NCBI RefSeq assembly: GCF_030851345.1
Contig: NZ_JALPNU010000004.1
Span: 186,001 to 250,000 of the forward strand
Source: Marinifilum sp. D714
GTDB lineage: Bacteria; Bacteroidota; Bacteroidia; Bacteroidales; Marinifilaceae
DNA length: 64,000 nucleotides
Direction: 5' to 3'
In this document: positions 12,222 to 20,934 of the stretch, in pieces
Position numbering within the stretch: the first letter of the stretch is position 1
How the letters are laid out: each line of letters starts with the position of its first letter
The notes under the pieces: generated by a model
What the model was told of the DNA's origin: nothing
The model's database searches: none
The model's input: only the letters and a program-made list of their open reading frames with translations
Translations under genes and position numbers: made by a program

Positions 12222-12386
12222 CTAAGCTCTGAATTTTACGAATTCAATGGTAAAATGAGCAAACCTGAATATAGAAATAATAATTAGTGATTAGTTGATT
12301 TACTTAGATACAGAATAAAGAGTCATTATTTTATTTCGAGGTATCTCAATAAATTAACGTCAAAACTGATGTAAAACACATATAGA

Positions 12387-13262
12387 ATGAAAGGTTTAAA
12401 AATTGTTGTTCTTGCGAAGCAGGTTCCTGATACTAGAAATGTTGGGAAAGATGCTATGAAAGCGGATGGAACTGTGAACAGAGCGGCTTTGCCGGCAATC
12501 TTCAACCCTGAAGATTTGAATGCATTGGAACAAGCATTACGTTTGAAAGATAAGTACGAAGGCACAGAAGTTACTCTTTTAACCATGGGACCAGGTAGAG
12601 CTGCGGAAGTTATTCGTGAAGGTCTATACCGCGGAGCCGACAATGGTATCCTTTTGTCTGACCGCGCATTTGCTGGTTCTGACACATTGGCTACTTCATA
12701 CGCTTTGTCATGTACCCTAAAGAAAATGGGTAAAATTGATATTATTATTGCAGGTCGTCAGGCAATTGATGGTGATACAGCTCAGGTTGGACCACAGGTT
12801 GCTGAAAAACTAGGATTACCTCAAATTACTTATGCAGAAGATATTGTATCTGCCGAAAAAGGAAATGTAGTTGTGAAGCGTCGTTTAGAGAGAGGTGTTG
12901 AAACAGTTGAAGGTAAAATGCCAATGGTTGTAACTGTTAACGCTTCAGCTCCTGAATGTCGTCCACGCAACGCTAAATTCGTGATGAAATACAAGCATGC
13001 CAGAGCGGTTTCTGAAATGCAAAATGCTGACGAAGACTATATCGCATTACACAACAATCGTCCATACCTAAACATTGGCGAGTGGAGTGTTAATGATATT
13101 GATACCAATGCAGAAGAACTAGGTTTAACTGGATCTCCTACAAAAGTGAAATCTATTGAAAATGTAGTTTTCCAGGCTAAAGAAGCGAAGGTGCTTGAGC
13201 CAACTGAAGAGGATATGGGTGAGTTAATGAAAGAATTAATCGCTAACCATACCATTGGGTAA
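12387..13262 (+). CDS. etfB: Electron transfer flavoprotein subunit beta
   Basis: EtfB (291 residues) forms a heterodimer with EtfA and moves electrons to or from acyl-CoA dehydrogenases. The start MKGLKIVVLAKQVPD is typical, and AIDGDTAQVGP occurs at about residues 125-135. In bifurcating-type EtfB this site reads DGDTAQVGP, while respiratory forms usually read DDDxNQT, so the protein looks like the anaerobic, bifurcating type (inference). The etfA and acyl-CoA dehydrogenase genes follow in the same direction. Confidence 0.95.
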   Translation: MKGLKIVVLAKQVPDTRNVGKDAMKADGTVNRAALPAIFNPEDLNALEQALRLKDKYEGTEVTLLTMGPGRAAEVIREGLYRGADNGILLSDRAFAGSDTLATSYALSCTLKKMGKIDIIIAGRQAIDGDTAQVGPQVAEKLGLPQITYAEDIVSAEKGNVVVKRRLERGVETVEGKMPMVVTVNASAPECRPRNAKFVMKYKHARAVSEMQNADEDYIALHNNRPYLNIGEWSVNDIDTNAEELGLTGSPTKVKSIENVVFQAKEAKVLEPTEEDMGELMKELIANHTIG

Positions 13263-13279
13263 CAAATCAGTTGTCAGTT

Positions 13280-13315
13280 ATCAGTAAAAAGTTATCAGTT
13301 TTTCTGATTACTGAT
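13280..13315 (+). repeat. Nested inverted words in the etfB-etfA spacer
   Basis: ATCAGT (13280-13285) pairs with ACTGAT (13310-13315), and inside it ATCAG pairs with CTGAT around TTTTT. Further copies of TCAGTT lie on either side. The spacer is built almost wholly from CAGTTATC-like words. Confidence 0.6.
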
Positions 13316-13362
13316 CATTGTTAACTGTTCACTGAAAAAGTGGAATTTAAAAAATTGAAACC

Positions 13363-14382
13363 GTGAATAACGTATTTGTATATTGCGAAATAGAAGAAGG
13401 TCAGGTTGCTGATGTGAGTCTTGAACTTCTTACAAAAGGTAGAAAGCTAGCTGACGATTTAAAATGTGAGTTAGAAGCTATCGTAATCGGACATGAATTA
13501 AAAGGTGTGGAAAAGCAAGTTATGCCTTTCGGTGTTGATAAGGTATGGATTGCTGATGACAAGCGCTTGTATCCTTATACAACTCTTCCTCACACTTCAA
13601 TCTTGGTAAAATTATTTGATGAAGAAAAGCCACAAATTGCTTTGATGGGTGCTACAAGTATCGGTCGTGATTTGGGTCCTCGTGTTTCTTCTGCTCTTCA
13701 CTCTGGTCTTACTGCCGACTGTACAAGTCTTGTAATTGGAGACCACGAAGACAAGAAAAACAAGAAAGAATATAAAGATTTGTTGTATCAGATTCGTCCT
13801 GCATTTGGTGGTAACATTGTTGCAACCATTATCAACCCTGATTGTCGTCCACAAATGGCTACAGTGCGCGAGGGTGTGATGAAGAAGGAAATCGTTTCTG
13901 ATGCATACAAAGGAAAAGTTAAAAATATCGATGTAGAAAAATATGTGAAGCCAGAGGACTTTGTAATTAAAGTAATTGAGCGTCACATGGAGAAGTCAAA
14001 AGTTAACATCAAAAATGCTGGTATTATTGTAGCTGGTGGTTACGGTGTTGGTTCAAAAGAAAACTTTAACTTGTTGACAGAATTGGCAGAAGTTATTGGT
14101 GGTGAAGTAGGTGCTTCACGTGCTGCTGTTGATGCTGGTTTTGCTTCTCACGAGCGTCAAATTGGTCAAACAGGTGTTACTGTACGTCCTAAGTTGTATA
14201 TCGCTTGCGGTATCTCAGGTCAGATTCAGCACACTGCAGGTATGGAAGAATCAGCAATGGTAATTGCGATTAATACCGATAAAAATGCGCCAATCAACGC
14301 TTTCGCTGATTACGTAATTACTGGTGATATTGCAGAAGTATTACCTAAGATGATTAAGCAATACAAAGAAAATACAAAGTAA
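13363..14382 (+). CDS. etfA: Electron transfer flavoprotein subunit alpha
   Basis: EtfA (339 residues), partner of EtfB. The C-terminal FAD-binding domain is visible as VAGGYGVGSKENF, then GASRAAVDAGFASHERQIGQTG and YIACGISGQIQH. No extra N-terminal ferredoxin domain is present. The start codon is GTG; no ATG fits the conserved N-terminus. It is separated from etfB by a 100-base spacer rich in inverted words and from the dehydrogenase by a similar 84-base spacer. Confidence 0.95.
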   Translation: MNNVFVYCEIEEGQVADVSLELLTKGRKLADDLKCELEAIVIGHELKGVEKQVMPFGVDKVWIADDKRLYPYTTLPHTSILVKLFDEEKPQIALMGATSIGRDLGPRVSSALHSGLTADCTSLVIGDHEDKKNKKEYKDLLYQIRPAFGGNIVATIINPDCRPQMATVREGVMKKEIVSDAYKGKVKNIDVEKYVKPEDFVIKVIERHMEKSKVNIKNAGIIVAGGYGVGSKENFNLLTELAEVIGGEVGASRAAVDAGFASHERQIGQTGVTVRPKLYIACGISGQIQHTAGMEESAMVIAINTDKNAPINAFADYVITGDIAEVLPKMIKQYKENTK

Positions 14383-14424
14383 TGTTTAATGATGAATGTA
14401 TAATGATCAATGAATCATTAAACA
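14383..14424 (+). repeat. Inverted repeat in the etfA-acd spacer
   Basis: A perfect 11-base inverted repeat (TGTTTAATGAT, 14383-14393; ATCATTAAACA, 14414-14424) encloses 20 bases. More copies of the word ATCATTAA / ATTAAACATT follow up to the next start codon. Confidence 0.65.
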
Positions 14425-14466
14425 ATCAAAGTAATCATTAATCGTTAACCATTAAACATTAAGAAA

Positions 14467-16182
14467 ATGGCTAATTTCTATAGAGATAACGAGGATATGA
14501 AGTTCCACCTGGAACATCCTTTAATGAAAAAAATTGTTGCACTTAAAGAGCGCAACTTCGAAGATAAAGACAAGTACGATTATGCTCCTCTTGATTTTGA
14601 GGATGCAATGGATTCTTACGATCGTACTTTAGAAATTGTAGGTGAAATTTGTGGTGATATTATTGGTCCAAACGCTGAAGGTGTTGACCAGGAAGGTCCA
14701 CAGGTTGTAAACGACCGTGTAATTTATGCAAAAGGTACTGCTGAAAACCACGAAGCGTTAACCAAAGCTGGTTTAATTGGTATGTCACTTCCACGTGAGT
14801 ACGACGGGTTGAACTTCCCAATTGTACCTTACGTAATGGCTGCTGAATTGGTATCTCGTGCTGATGGTGGTTTTGCTAACATCTGGGGTCTTCAGGACTG
14901 TGCTGAAACCATTCACGAATTTGCTTCAAAAGAGCAAAAAGCTGAATACCTTCCACGCTTTGCAAAAGGTGCTACAGCTGCAATGGACTTGACTGAGCCG
15001 GATGCTGGTTCTGACCTTCAGGCTGTGCAGTTGAAAGCAACTTACAACAAAGAAGAAGATCAGTGGTATTTGAATGGTGTGAAGCGTTTCATTACCAACG
15101 GTGATGGTGATGTTTCATTGGTTCTTGCTCGTTCTGAAGAAGGAACTTCTGATGGTCGTGGTCTTTCTATGTTCATCTACGACAAGAAACACATGGCTGT
15201 TAAAGTACGTCGTATCGAGCACAAAATGGGTATCATTGGTTCTCCTACTTGTGAGTTGGTATTTACCAATGCTCCTGCTGAGTTGGTTGGTTCTCGTAAA
15301 ATGGGATTGATCAAGTATGTAATGTCATTGATGAATGGTGCACGTTTAGGAGTAGGTGCTCAGTCGGTAGGTATTGCTGAAGCTGCTTACCGTGAAGGTT
15401 TGGCTTACGCTAAAGAACGTCGTCAGTTTGGTAAAGCAATTATCGAATTCCCTGCGGTTTATGAAATGCTTACCAATATGGAAGCTAAATTGAATGCTTC
15501 CCGTTCTGTTCTATATGAAACATCTCGTTTTGTTGATGTTTATAAAGCATACTTCCACATTTCTCAAGATCGTTCTTTGGATAAGGATGAGAGAATGGAT
15601 ATGAAAAAATATCAGAAATTAGCTGATGTATTTACTCCATTGTTGAAGTTGTTTGCTTCAGAATTCTGTAACGAGATTGCTTACGATTCATTGCAAGTTC
15701 ACGCTGGTTCGGGTTATATGAAAGATTACCCAATTGAGCGTTTGGTTCGTGATGCTCGTATTACCAATATCTACGAAGGAACTACTCAGTTGCAGGTTGT
15801 TGCTGCTATTCGTGGAGTAACTACAGGTGCATATCTTGGACAGATTAAGGAATACGAAGCATCTGAATTGAATCCTCAGTACGAGTACCTAAGAACTACC
15901 TTGAAAGGTATGACTGCGAAATATGAAGAAGCTGTAGCAAAAGTAAATGAAATTAACGCTACTGCGGATCACAACGATTTCCTTGATTTTCACGCTCGTC
16001 GCTTAGTAGAAATGGCCGGTTATATCATTATGGGATACTTGTTGTTGACTGATACTACAAGAAATGACAAATACCATGCATCTTGTGAAGTGTTTGTTAA
16101 AATGGGAAAAGCAAAAGTTGCTTCATACCTTGAATACATCCAATCTTCAGAATTGAAAGATCTAGGTATTTTCAAAAAATAA
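14467..16182 (+). CDS. Acyl-CoA dehydrogenase
   Basis: A 571-residue flavoprotein that oxidises acyl-CoA (or reduces enoyl-CoA) with EtfAB as partner. Visible are DLTEPDAGSDLQAVQ in the FAD/substrate region, QSVGIAEAAYREGLAYAKER, and RDARITNIYEGTTQLQ, whose glutamate is the usual catalytic base. It has about 190 residues more than a short-chain dehydrogenase: an N-terminal extension and a C-terminal helical domain (like PF12806) after residue 460. The operon points to butyryl-, isobutyryl- or isovaleryl-type chemistry; the substrate cannot be read from sequence alone. Confidence 0.93.
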   Translation: MANFYRDNEDMKFHLEHPLMKKIVALKERNFEDKDKYDYAPLDFEDAMDSYDRTLEIVGEICGDIIGPNAEGVDQEGPQVVNDRVIYAKGTAENHEALTKAGLIGMSLPREYDGLNFPIVPYVMAAELVSRADGGFANIWGLQDCAETIHEFASKEQKAEYLPRFAKGATAAMDLTEPDAGSDLQAVQLKATYNKEEDQWYLNGVKRFITNGDGDVSLVLARSEEGTSDGRGLSMFIYDKKHMAVKVRRIEHKMGIIGSPTCELVFTNAPAELVGSRKMGLIKYVMSLMNGARLGVGAQSVGIAEAAYREGLAYAKERRQFGKAIIEFPAVYEMLTNMEAKLNASRSVLYETSRFVDVYKAYFHISQDRSLDKDERMDMKKYQKLADVFTPLLKLFASEFCNEIAYDSLQVHAGSGYMKDYPIERLVRDARITNIYEGTTQLQVVAAIRGVTTGAYLGQIKEYEASELNPQYEYLRTTLKGMTAKYEEAVAKVNEINATADHNDFLDFHARRLVEMAGYIIMGYLLLTDTTRNDKYHASCEVFVKMGKAKVASYLEYIQSSELKDLGIFKK

Positions 16183-16203
16183 TAAAGTCTAAGACTTAAT
16201 GTG

Positions 16204-16234
16204 AAGAGGTTTCCTTATTGGGAACCTCTTTTTT
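16204..16234 (+). terminator. Terminator after the acyl-CoA dehydrogenase gene
   Basis: AAGAGGTTTCC pairs with GGGAACCTCTT (one G-T pair) around TTATT, followed by TTTT. Confidence 0.9.
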
Positions 16235-16542
16235 ATACCATTTAAATTTCAAAGTGAGTGTAAGCGAAACTGTGAAATATTAAATTGAAATGCCGATATA
16301 TAATTAATTAGGCAATTGGAGTAACACGAACAAATGTCTCATATTAATTAATAATCGGTATTATTCTCTTTCATGGAAACAATGGGCTTTAGCTAATGTT
16401 AATTCATCGTTAACTCGAATTAACGATTCCTTAAAATATTTTTTCCAGCTATTTTGGTGAAAGGAATTAGCTTTGTCCGCAGTTATTAAGAAAATATGTC
16501 GACTTAATTACATTAAGATTACATACTACTAAAACAAACCAA
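16235..16542. other. Upstream region of the first porin gene
   Basis: About 300 non-coding bases. TAGCTTTG (16468-16475) is a candidate -7 element 67 bases before the porin start; the best TTTG upstream is only 11 bases away, so the -33 box is unclear. Nothing else stands out. Confidence 0.4.
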
Positions 16543-17574
16543 ATGAAAGGAAAGAAATTATTTGTTAGTGCTTTGGCACTATTTTTAGGATTTGCTGCTG
16601 TAGCACAAGACAAATCGGAATTTACTCCATCGGGTAAAGTAAATGGAAAGGTGTTTTTTAACTATCATTACGATATGACAGATGGTGAAGATCAGGAAAG
16701 CAGCTTTGAAATTAAAAGAGCTTACTTAGGCTACGATTATAACATTGCTAAAGGATTAAAGGCTAGTATCACATTAGATGTTGGCAAGAACGATAGTGGT
16801 AGCGATTATACTGCTTATTTGAAAAAAGCACAATTGGAATGGAAAGCTTCATCGGCAGTTAAGGTTTCTTTGGGTATGATTGGAACTGTACAATTCAAAG
16901 AACAAGAAAAATTTTGGGGATACCGTTACATCATGAAATCGTTTAACGACCAGTATGGTTTCGGATCAAGCGCTGATTTAGGTATCAAAGCCAATTTTAA
17001 ATTAAGCGATGCTTTTTCCGCAAATGCTTTTGTGATTAATGGTGAAGGATATAAAAAAGTACAAGACGAAGATGGCAAGCAAAAGGTTGGTGCGAGTTTA
17101 ATCTACGAGAAAAAAGGATTTATTGCTAAAGTATACGCAGATGCTAACTCAGCAAAAGTTGTTGATGAAGGAGGTAATGAAGATGATGTAACTGTATCAG
17201 CTTTAGCGTTCTTTGCAGGATATAAATTCTCAGATAAATTCAGATTAGCAGCAGAATATAACATGTTAACCAATGGTACGAAGTATTCGAAAGTTGCTGA
17301 AGATCATGACATGGAAGGTTTATCAGTTTACTCTACTTATACTTTCGACAAAAAGTGGGAAGTATTCGGAAGATACGATTACCTAACATCAAATACTTTG
17401 GAAGGTGAAACTGAAAAATGGAATGCTAAGAATGGTAGTGCTATTACTGCAGGTGTTCAATATGCTCCAGTAAAAAATGTAAAAATGGCATTTAACTACC
17501 AAGGTTTTAACTTTAAACAAAATGCTTTAGATACCAACTCATTATTATATGTAAATCTTGAGTTTAAATTTTAA
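16543..17574 (+). CDS. Outer-membrane porin
   Basis: A 343-residue protein with a clear signal peptide (about 21 residues, ending AVAQ before DKSEF) and alternating short strands rich in aromatic residues, ending in a terminal phenylalanine (LEFKF), as expected for an outer-membrane beta-barrel. It resembles porins of the phosphate-selective/OprP-like type, but the solute is unknown. It lies alone between two terminators. Confidence 0.8.
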   Translation: MKGKKLFVSALALFLGFAAVAQDKSEFTPSGKVNGKVFFNYHYDMTDGEDQESSFEIKRAYLGYDYNIAKGLKASITLDVGKNDSGSDYTAYLKKAQLEWKASSAVKVSLGMIGTVQFKEQEKFWGYRYIMKSFNDQYGFGSSADLGIKANFKLSDAFSANAFVINGEGYKKVQDEDGKQKVGASLIYEKKGFIAKVYADANSAKVVDEGGNEDDVTVSALAFFAGYKFSDKFRLAAEYNMLTNGTKYSKVAEDHDMEGLSVYSTYTFDKKWEVFGRYDYLTSNTLEGETEKWNAKNGSAITAGVQYAPVKNVKMAFNYQGFNFKQNALDTNSLLYVNLEFKF

Positions 17575-17600
17575 GAATTTCTTGATTCGATTATAATTGA

Positions 17601-17630
17601 TGGACAGGCTATGGCTTGTCCATTTTTTTT
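17601..17630 (+). terminator. Terminator after the first porin
   Basis: TGGACAGGC pairs with GCTTGTCCA (one G-T pair) around TATG, then a run of eight T residues. Confidence 0.92.
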
Positions 17631-17731
17631 GTTTGTATTTTTGCTTGGTTATAAAGTATAATTTATTCTTAATCTAACATTACAATTTGTTACATTGTGA
17701 ACTACAAATAAATAACCCTAAACAACCAACA

Positions 17732-18925
17732 ATGAAAAAGTACTACCTAATTGCTTTCTGTTTTTTTTTGGCAGGAAGTTTATTTGCACAAAATTCTAAT
17801 GACTTAAAGTTAAGTGTAAAAAAAGGATCGATAAAAATGGCAACTGATGATGGACAGTTTTCATTTGGTATAGGTGGACGTGTTTACATGGATGCCGCAG
17901 CTTATTTTGATGATAAAACTGATTTAGGATCAGGATCGGAAGTAAGAGATATTCGTCTATTGGTGAAGGCTGATCTTTGGAAAAAATGGAATGCAAAAAT
18001 TAATATTGGATTTGCCGATGGAGCAGTTTCGCTTAAAGATGTTTGGTTGATGTATAAAATCAATAAAAACAGTTTTGTTAGAGCAGGACATTTTTTAGAG
18101 CCTTTTGGAATTGAGCAAACCGAAAGTTCGAAAACAACAAAGTTTATGCATGCTGCCAGTACAATTGAAGCCTTTCGTCCGGGAAGAAATTTAGGATTCT
18201 CTTATGCAACCTGGAGTAAGAAGATATTTTGGGAAGCTGGTTTGTTTGGTAGCGATACCAATAACAAAACTGAAGGTGATGAAGGATATGGCTTAACCTC
18301 ACGATTTGCATTTGCACCTGTTCAAACAGATGGTGGATTGTTTCATATTGGTATGTCCGGAATTTATAGAACTGCCAATTCAACAGGATTCAATGAATTA
18401 GGTGAAGAAAATCCAAAATCGATTCGTTATCGTTCAAGAGCTGCTACACATATTGAGAAACGCAGATTTATTGATGCAAAAGTTGGGAATGCTGAAAGCC
18501 AGTGTAAACTAGGATTTGAAATGATTGCAGCTACAGGTCCAATTTCAATTCAAGGAGAATATATTTCGGCTAAAGTGAATCGAAAGTCGAGCTTCGAAGA
18601 TTATTCAGCAAAAGGTTTCTACACACAAGTAGGCTGGCTTGTAAAAGGTGGCAACTACAAATACAAAATGAAATCAGCTCGTTTGGCAAAACCAGGTCCA
18701 GGTTCGGTGGAACTTTTGGCGCGTTACAATCAAACTGATTTAAACGATAGCGATGCTTTGATTATGGGCGGTAAGCAAAAGGACATTACTGTTGGTGGTA
18801 CCTGGTATGTGAATCACAACATATTGGTAAAATTCCACTTTACAAATGTTGATTTGGATGAGAACTCCCTAAATGGAGAAGAAAACTTTAACATGATTCA
18901 AACTCGTTTACAGTTTTCGTTCTAA
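17732..18925 (+). CDS. OprP/OprO-type porin, copy 1
   Basis: A 397-residue outer-membrane beta-barrel with a signal peptide ending SLFAQ. I use the ATG at 17732 because the signal peptide starts there; the longer in-frame reading begins with TTG and has no signal. Family marks are FSFGIGGRVYMDAAAYFDD, VRAGHFLEPFGIEQTESS and the C-terminal ENFNMIQTRLQFSF, which ends in phenylalanine. These fit the phosphate-selective porin O/P family (PF07396). The next gene is a paralogue. Confidence 0.85.
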   Translation: MKKYYLIAFCFFLAGSLFAQNSNDLKLSVKKGSIKMATDDGQFSFGIGGRVYMDAAAYFDDKTDLGSGSEVRDIRLLVKADLWKKWNAKINIGFADGAVSLKDVWLMYKINKNSFVRAGHFLEPFGIEQTESSKTTKFMHAASTIEAFRPGRNLGFSYATWSKKIFWEAGLFGSDTNNKTEGDEGYGLTSRFAFAPVQTDGGLFHIGMSGIYRTANSTGFNELGEENPKSIRYRSRAATHIEKRRFIDAKVGNAESQCKLGFEMIAATGPISIQGEYISAKVNRKSSFEDYSAKGFYTQVGWLVKGGNYKYKMKSARLAKPGPGSVELLARYNQTDLNDSDALIMGGKQKDITVGGTWYVNHNILVKFHFTNVDLDENSLNGEENFNMIQTRLQFSF

Positions 18926-18960
18926 TTCAATTAAAAGTGAATATCGAGTTATATTTTATG

Positions 18961-18990
18961 AGGTGCTATTTATTTAATAGCACCTTTTTT
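18961..18990 (+). terminator. Terminator after porin copy 1
   Basis: AGGTGCTATT and AATAGCACCT form a perfect ten-pair stem with a five-base loop, followed by T residues. Confidence 0.92.
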
Positions 18991-19028
18991 ATGTTATAAT
19001 TTATTCTGAATCTTATTTTATGTATTGT

Positions 19029-19036
19029 TATATTTG
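19029..19036 (+). promoter_or_regulatory. Candidate -7 element for porin copy 2
   Basis: TATATTTG lies 30 bases before the start of the second OprP-type porin. The -33 region has only a weak partner. Confidence 0.45.
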
Positions 19037-19066
19037 ATGCCTTGTATAATAAATGTATAATTTAAC

Positions 19067-20302
19067 ATGAAGAATTTTACACTCTCTTTGCTATTCCTTT
19101 TGATAGTAGGAAATTCAATGGCTCAGAAGAATTCTACCCTAAATTGGATATTTCAAAATGATACCAGTCATTTTCAAACCAAGAATCAAAAATTCAAATT
19201 GCGATTTGGAGGAAGAATATTTGCAGATGCTGCATATTATTTTGAGGACAAAACAGAATTAGAGAGTGGAGGAGAAATAAGAGATTTGAGGCTGCGATTT
19301 GATTTGGCCTATGCAAAAAAATGGAGTGCAAGTATTAATGTTGATTTTTCGGAAATGGAAATTGATATGAAGGATGCTTACGTAAAATATAGTATCGATT
19401 CCAATCGTTTTCTTAGAGCTGGTTATTTTCTGGAGCCATTTGGTATTGAACAAACTGAAAGTACCAATTCAACAATGTTTATGCACGTTGCCAGTACTAT
19501 TGAAGCCTTTAGGCCCGGACGGAATATCGGTGTTGAATACAATTGGTGGAATAAATCTTATAATTTAGGATTAGGAATATTTGGTGATATTGAAATTGAA
19601 GAAGAGAAAGGCCGATCTTACTACTATTATGGATATTATCCATATCATAGTCAAGATGAAAAAAAATTATCCTTCAATGGGTATGGTGTCAGCTCAAGAT
19701 TTTCAATAACACCTATTCAAAACAATTGGAACATATTACATCTTGGTGTATCAGGAAATTATTGGATTGTTGATAAGGAAGATAAAAAGCTTCGCTATCA
19801 ATCCAGAGCAGCTACACATGTTGAAAATGAAAGATTTCTTAATGTTGTTATAGATAATGCCAAATCGCAACTGATGTATGGATTGGAAGTGATATATGCC
19901 AGCCAGAATTATTCATTCCAATCAGAATTTATAAAGACTCGGGTGAATCGCGACTCCGAATTTAATGATTACATCGCCGAAGGTTGGTATGCACAATTAG
20001 GATGGATGATTAAGGGCGGTAATTACAAGTATAGTAATCAAACTGCCAGGTTGTCTCAACCTAACAAAGGGGCTATAGAAATAACATTTCGCTATAATGA
20101 AACAGATTTATTTGATACGAGTAATTACTATTTAAAGGGTATGGGAGGAAGACAACGTGACTATACGGTAGGATGCAATTGGTATATTACTCAGAATATG
20201 ATGGCAAAATTTAATTATACCAATGTGGATTTGGATAAATATGCAATAAACGGAGAAGAAAATTTCAACATGATTCAAACTCGTTTGCAGTTTTCGTTCT
20301 AA
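19067..20302 (+). CDS. OprP/OprO-type porin, copy 2
   Basis: A 411-residue paralogue of the preceding porin. It has a signal peptide ending NSMAQ and shares RLRFGGRIFADAAYYFED-like strands, FLEPFGIEQTES, MHVASTIEAFRPGRN and the identical C-terminal ENFNMIQTRLQFSF. A tyrosine-rich insert (about residues 185-200) is unique to this copy and probably lies in an outer loop. Each copy has its own terminator, so the two can be expressed separately. Confidence 0.85.
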   Translation: MKNFTLSLLFLLIVGNSMAQKNSTLNWIFQNDTSHFQTKNQKFKLRFGGRIFADAAYYFEDKTELESGGEIRDLRLRFDLAYAKKWSASINVDFSEMEIDMKDAYVKYSIDSNRFLRAGYFLEPFGIEQTESTNSTMFMHVASTIEAFRPGRNIGVEYNWWNKSYNLGLGIFGDIEIEEEKGRSYYYYGYYPYHSQDEKKLSFNGYGVSSRFSITPIQNNWNILHLGVSGNYWIVDKEDKKLRYQSRAATHVENERFLNVVIDNAKSQLMYGLEVIYASQNYSFQSEFIKTRVNRDSEFNDYIAEGWYAQLGWMIKGGNYKYSNQTARLSQPNKGAIEITFRYNETDLFDTSNYYLKGMGGRQRDYTVGCNWYITQNMMAKFNYTNVDLDKYAINGEENFNMIQTRLQFSF

Positions 20303-20327
20303 GAATAAGCTATGGATGTAAGAATAT

Positions 20328-20356
20328 AATGCTGTCTTTAATAGGCAGCATTTTTT
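20328..20356 (+). terminator. Terminator after porin copy 2
   Basis: AATGCTGTC pairs with GGCAGCATT (one G-T pair) around a seven-base loop, followed by TTTT. Confidence 0.85.
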
Positions 20357-20417
20357 GTTGGCAAAAATCGGAGCTCAAAGCCTCAACATCGGAGTAAATG
20401 CAATTCGATAATATCTG

Positions 20418-20425
20418 TATATTTG
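20418..20425 (+). promoter_or_regulatory. Candidate -7 element almost touching the next start codon
   Basis: TATATTTG ends four bases before the ATG at 20430. If used, transcription would begin at or within a few bases of the start codon, giving a leaderless or near-leaderless message. No convincing -33 box is seen. Confidence 0.4.
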
Positions 20426-20429
20426 CTAA

Positions 20430-20930
20430 ATGGATAAATCGCAAGCCGAAGAAGAAAAAGAATTTATTAAACGGATTTTTATTGATGAAATAGGACGACT
20501 TCAGAAGGAAGGATTCTATTTCTTTTCGTTTATCGTTATGGGCCAGGCTATTGAAGCGCTGGGATGCTTTATGGATAACAAGCCATTAAAAGCTCGTGCC
20601 CAATCGTCAAAACGATTCTCAAAATCATTAAATATCCTTATGGGGAATGATTATAGAGCTGTAAATAAAGATCATTGGTTGTACGATAAGTTGAGAAATC
20701 AACTAACGCATTCCTTTGTCCCAAGTAAATCCCTATTGCTTTGCTCAAGAACCAATCAGCCTGATGAAGCAGATCATCTCGATTTTTTAGAGGATAGATT
20801 GGTATTGGTGGCTGAGGATATGTATGAAGATTTGGTGAAAGGTTGCCATAAATTGTTTGGAATGATTGACAAAGGAAAAGTGCCTTTAAAGAAAATTGCT
20901 GCATCGCCTGAGGAATTGGGCCTTAAATAA
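20430..20930 (+). CDS. Uncharacterised helical protein with a HEPN-like motif
   Basis: A 166-residue cytosolic protein of mainly helical composition; I do not recognise a named family. Residues 89-94 read RNQLTH, which fits the R(N/D/H)x3-5H signature of HEPN domains, in the segment LYDKLRNQLTHSFVPSK. The upstream helix (GQAIEALGCFMD) also suits a HEPN-like bundle. HEPN domains include RNases and non-catalytic binding bundles, and the fit here rests on one motif. The DUF2520 gene starts four bases after its stop, so the two are probably cotranscribed. Confidence 0.7.
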   Translation: MDKSQAEEEKEFIKRIFIDEIGRLQKEGFYFFSFIVMGQAIEALGCFMDNKPLKARAQSSKRFSKSLNILMGNDYRAVNKDHWLYDKLRNQLTHSFVPSKSLLLCSRTNQPDEADHLDFLEDRLVLVAEDMYEDLVKGCHKLFGMIDKGKVPLKKIAASPEELGLK

Positions 20931-20934
20931 TACT

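Larger units (their letters stand above)
11908..12386. other. Divergent intergenic region cstA / etfB
   Basis: A 479-base non-coding stretch. It holds a candidate cstA promoter element near 11930 (minus), a full plus-strand promoter at 12191-12221, and a leader of about 155 bases before etfB. In the leader, ATTTTAC (12233-12239) and GTAAAAT (12250-12256) form a small perfect hairpin. I see no open reading frame of interest. Confidence 0.6.

Noticed and set aside
17687-17731. TTG start of the first OprP-type porin
   Set aside because: It would place 15 residues before the signal peptide, which begins at the ATG at 17732.
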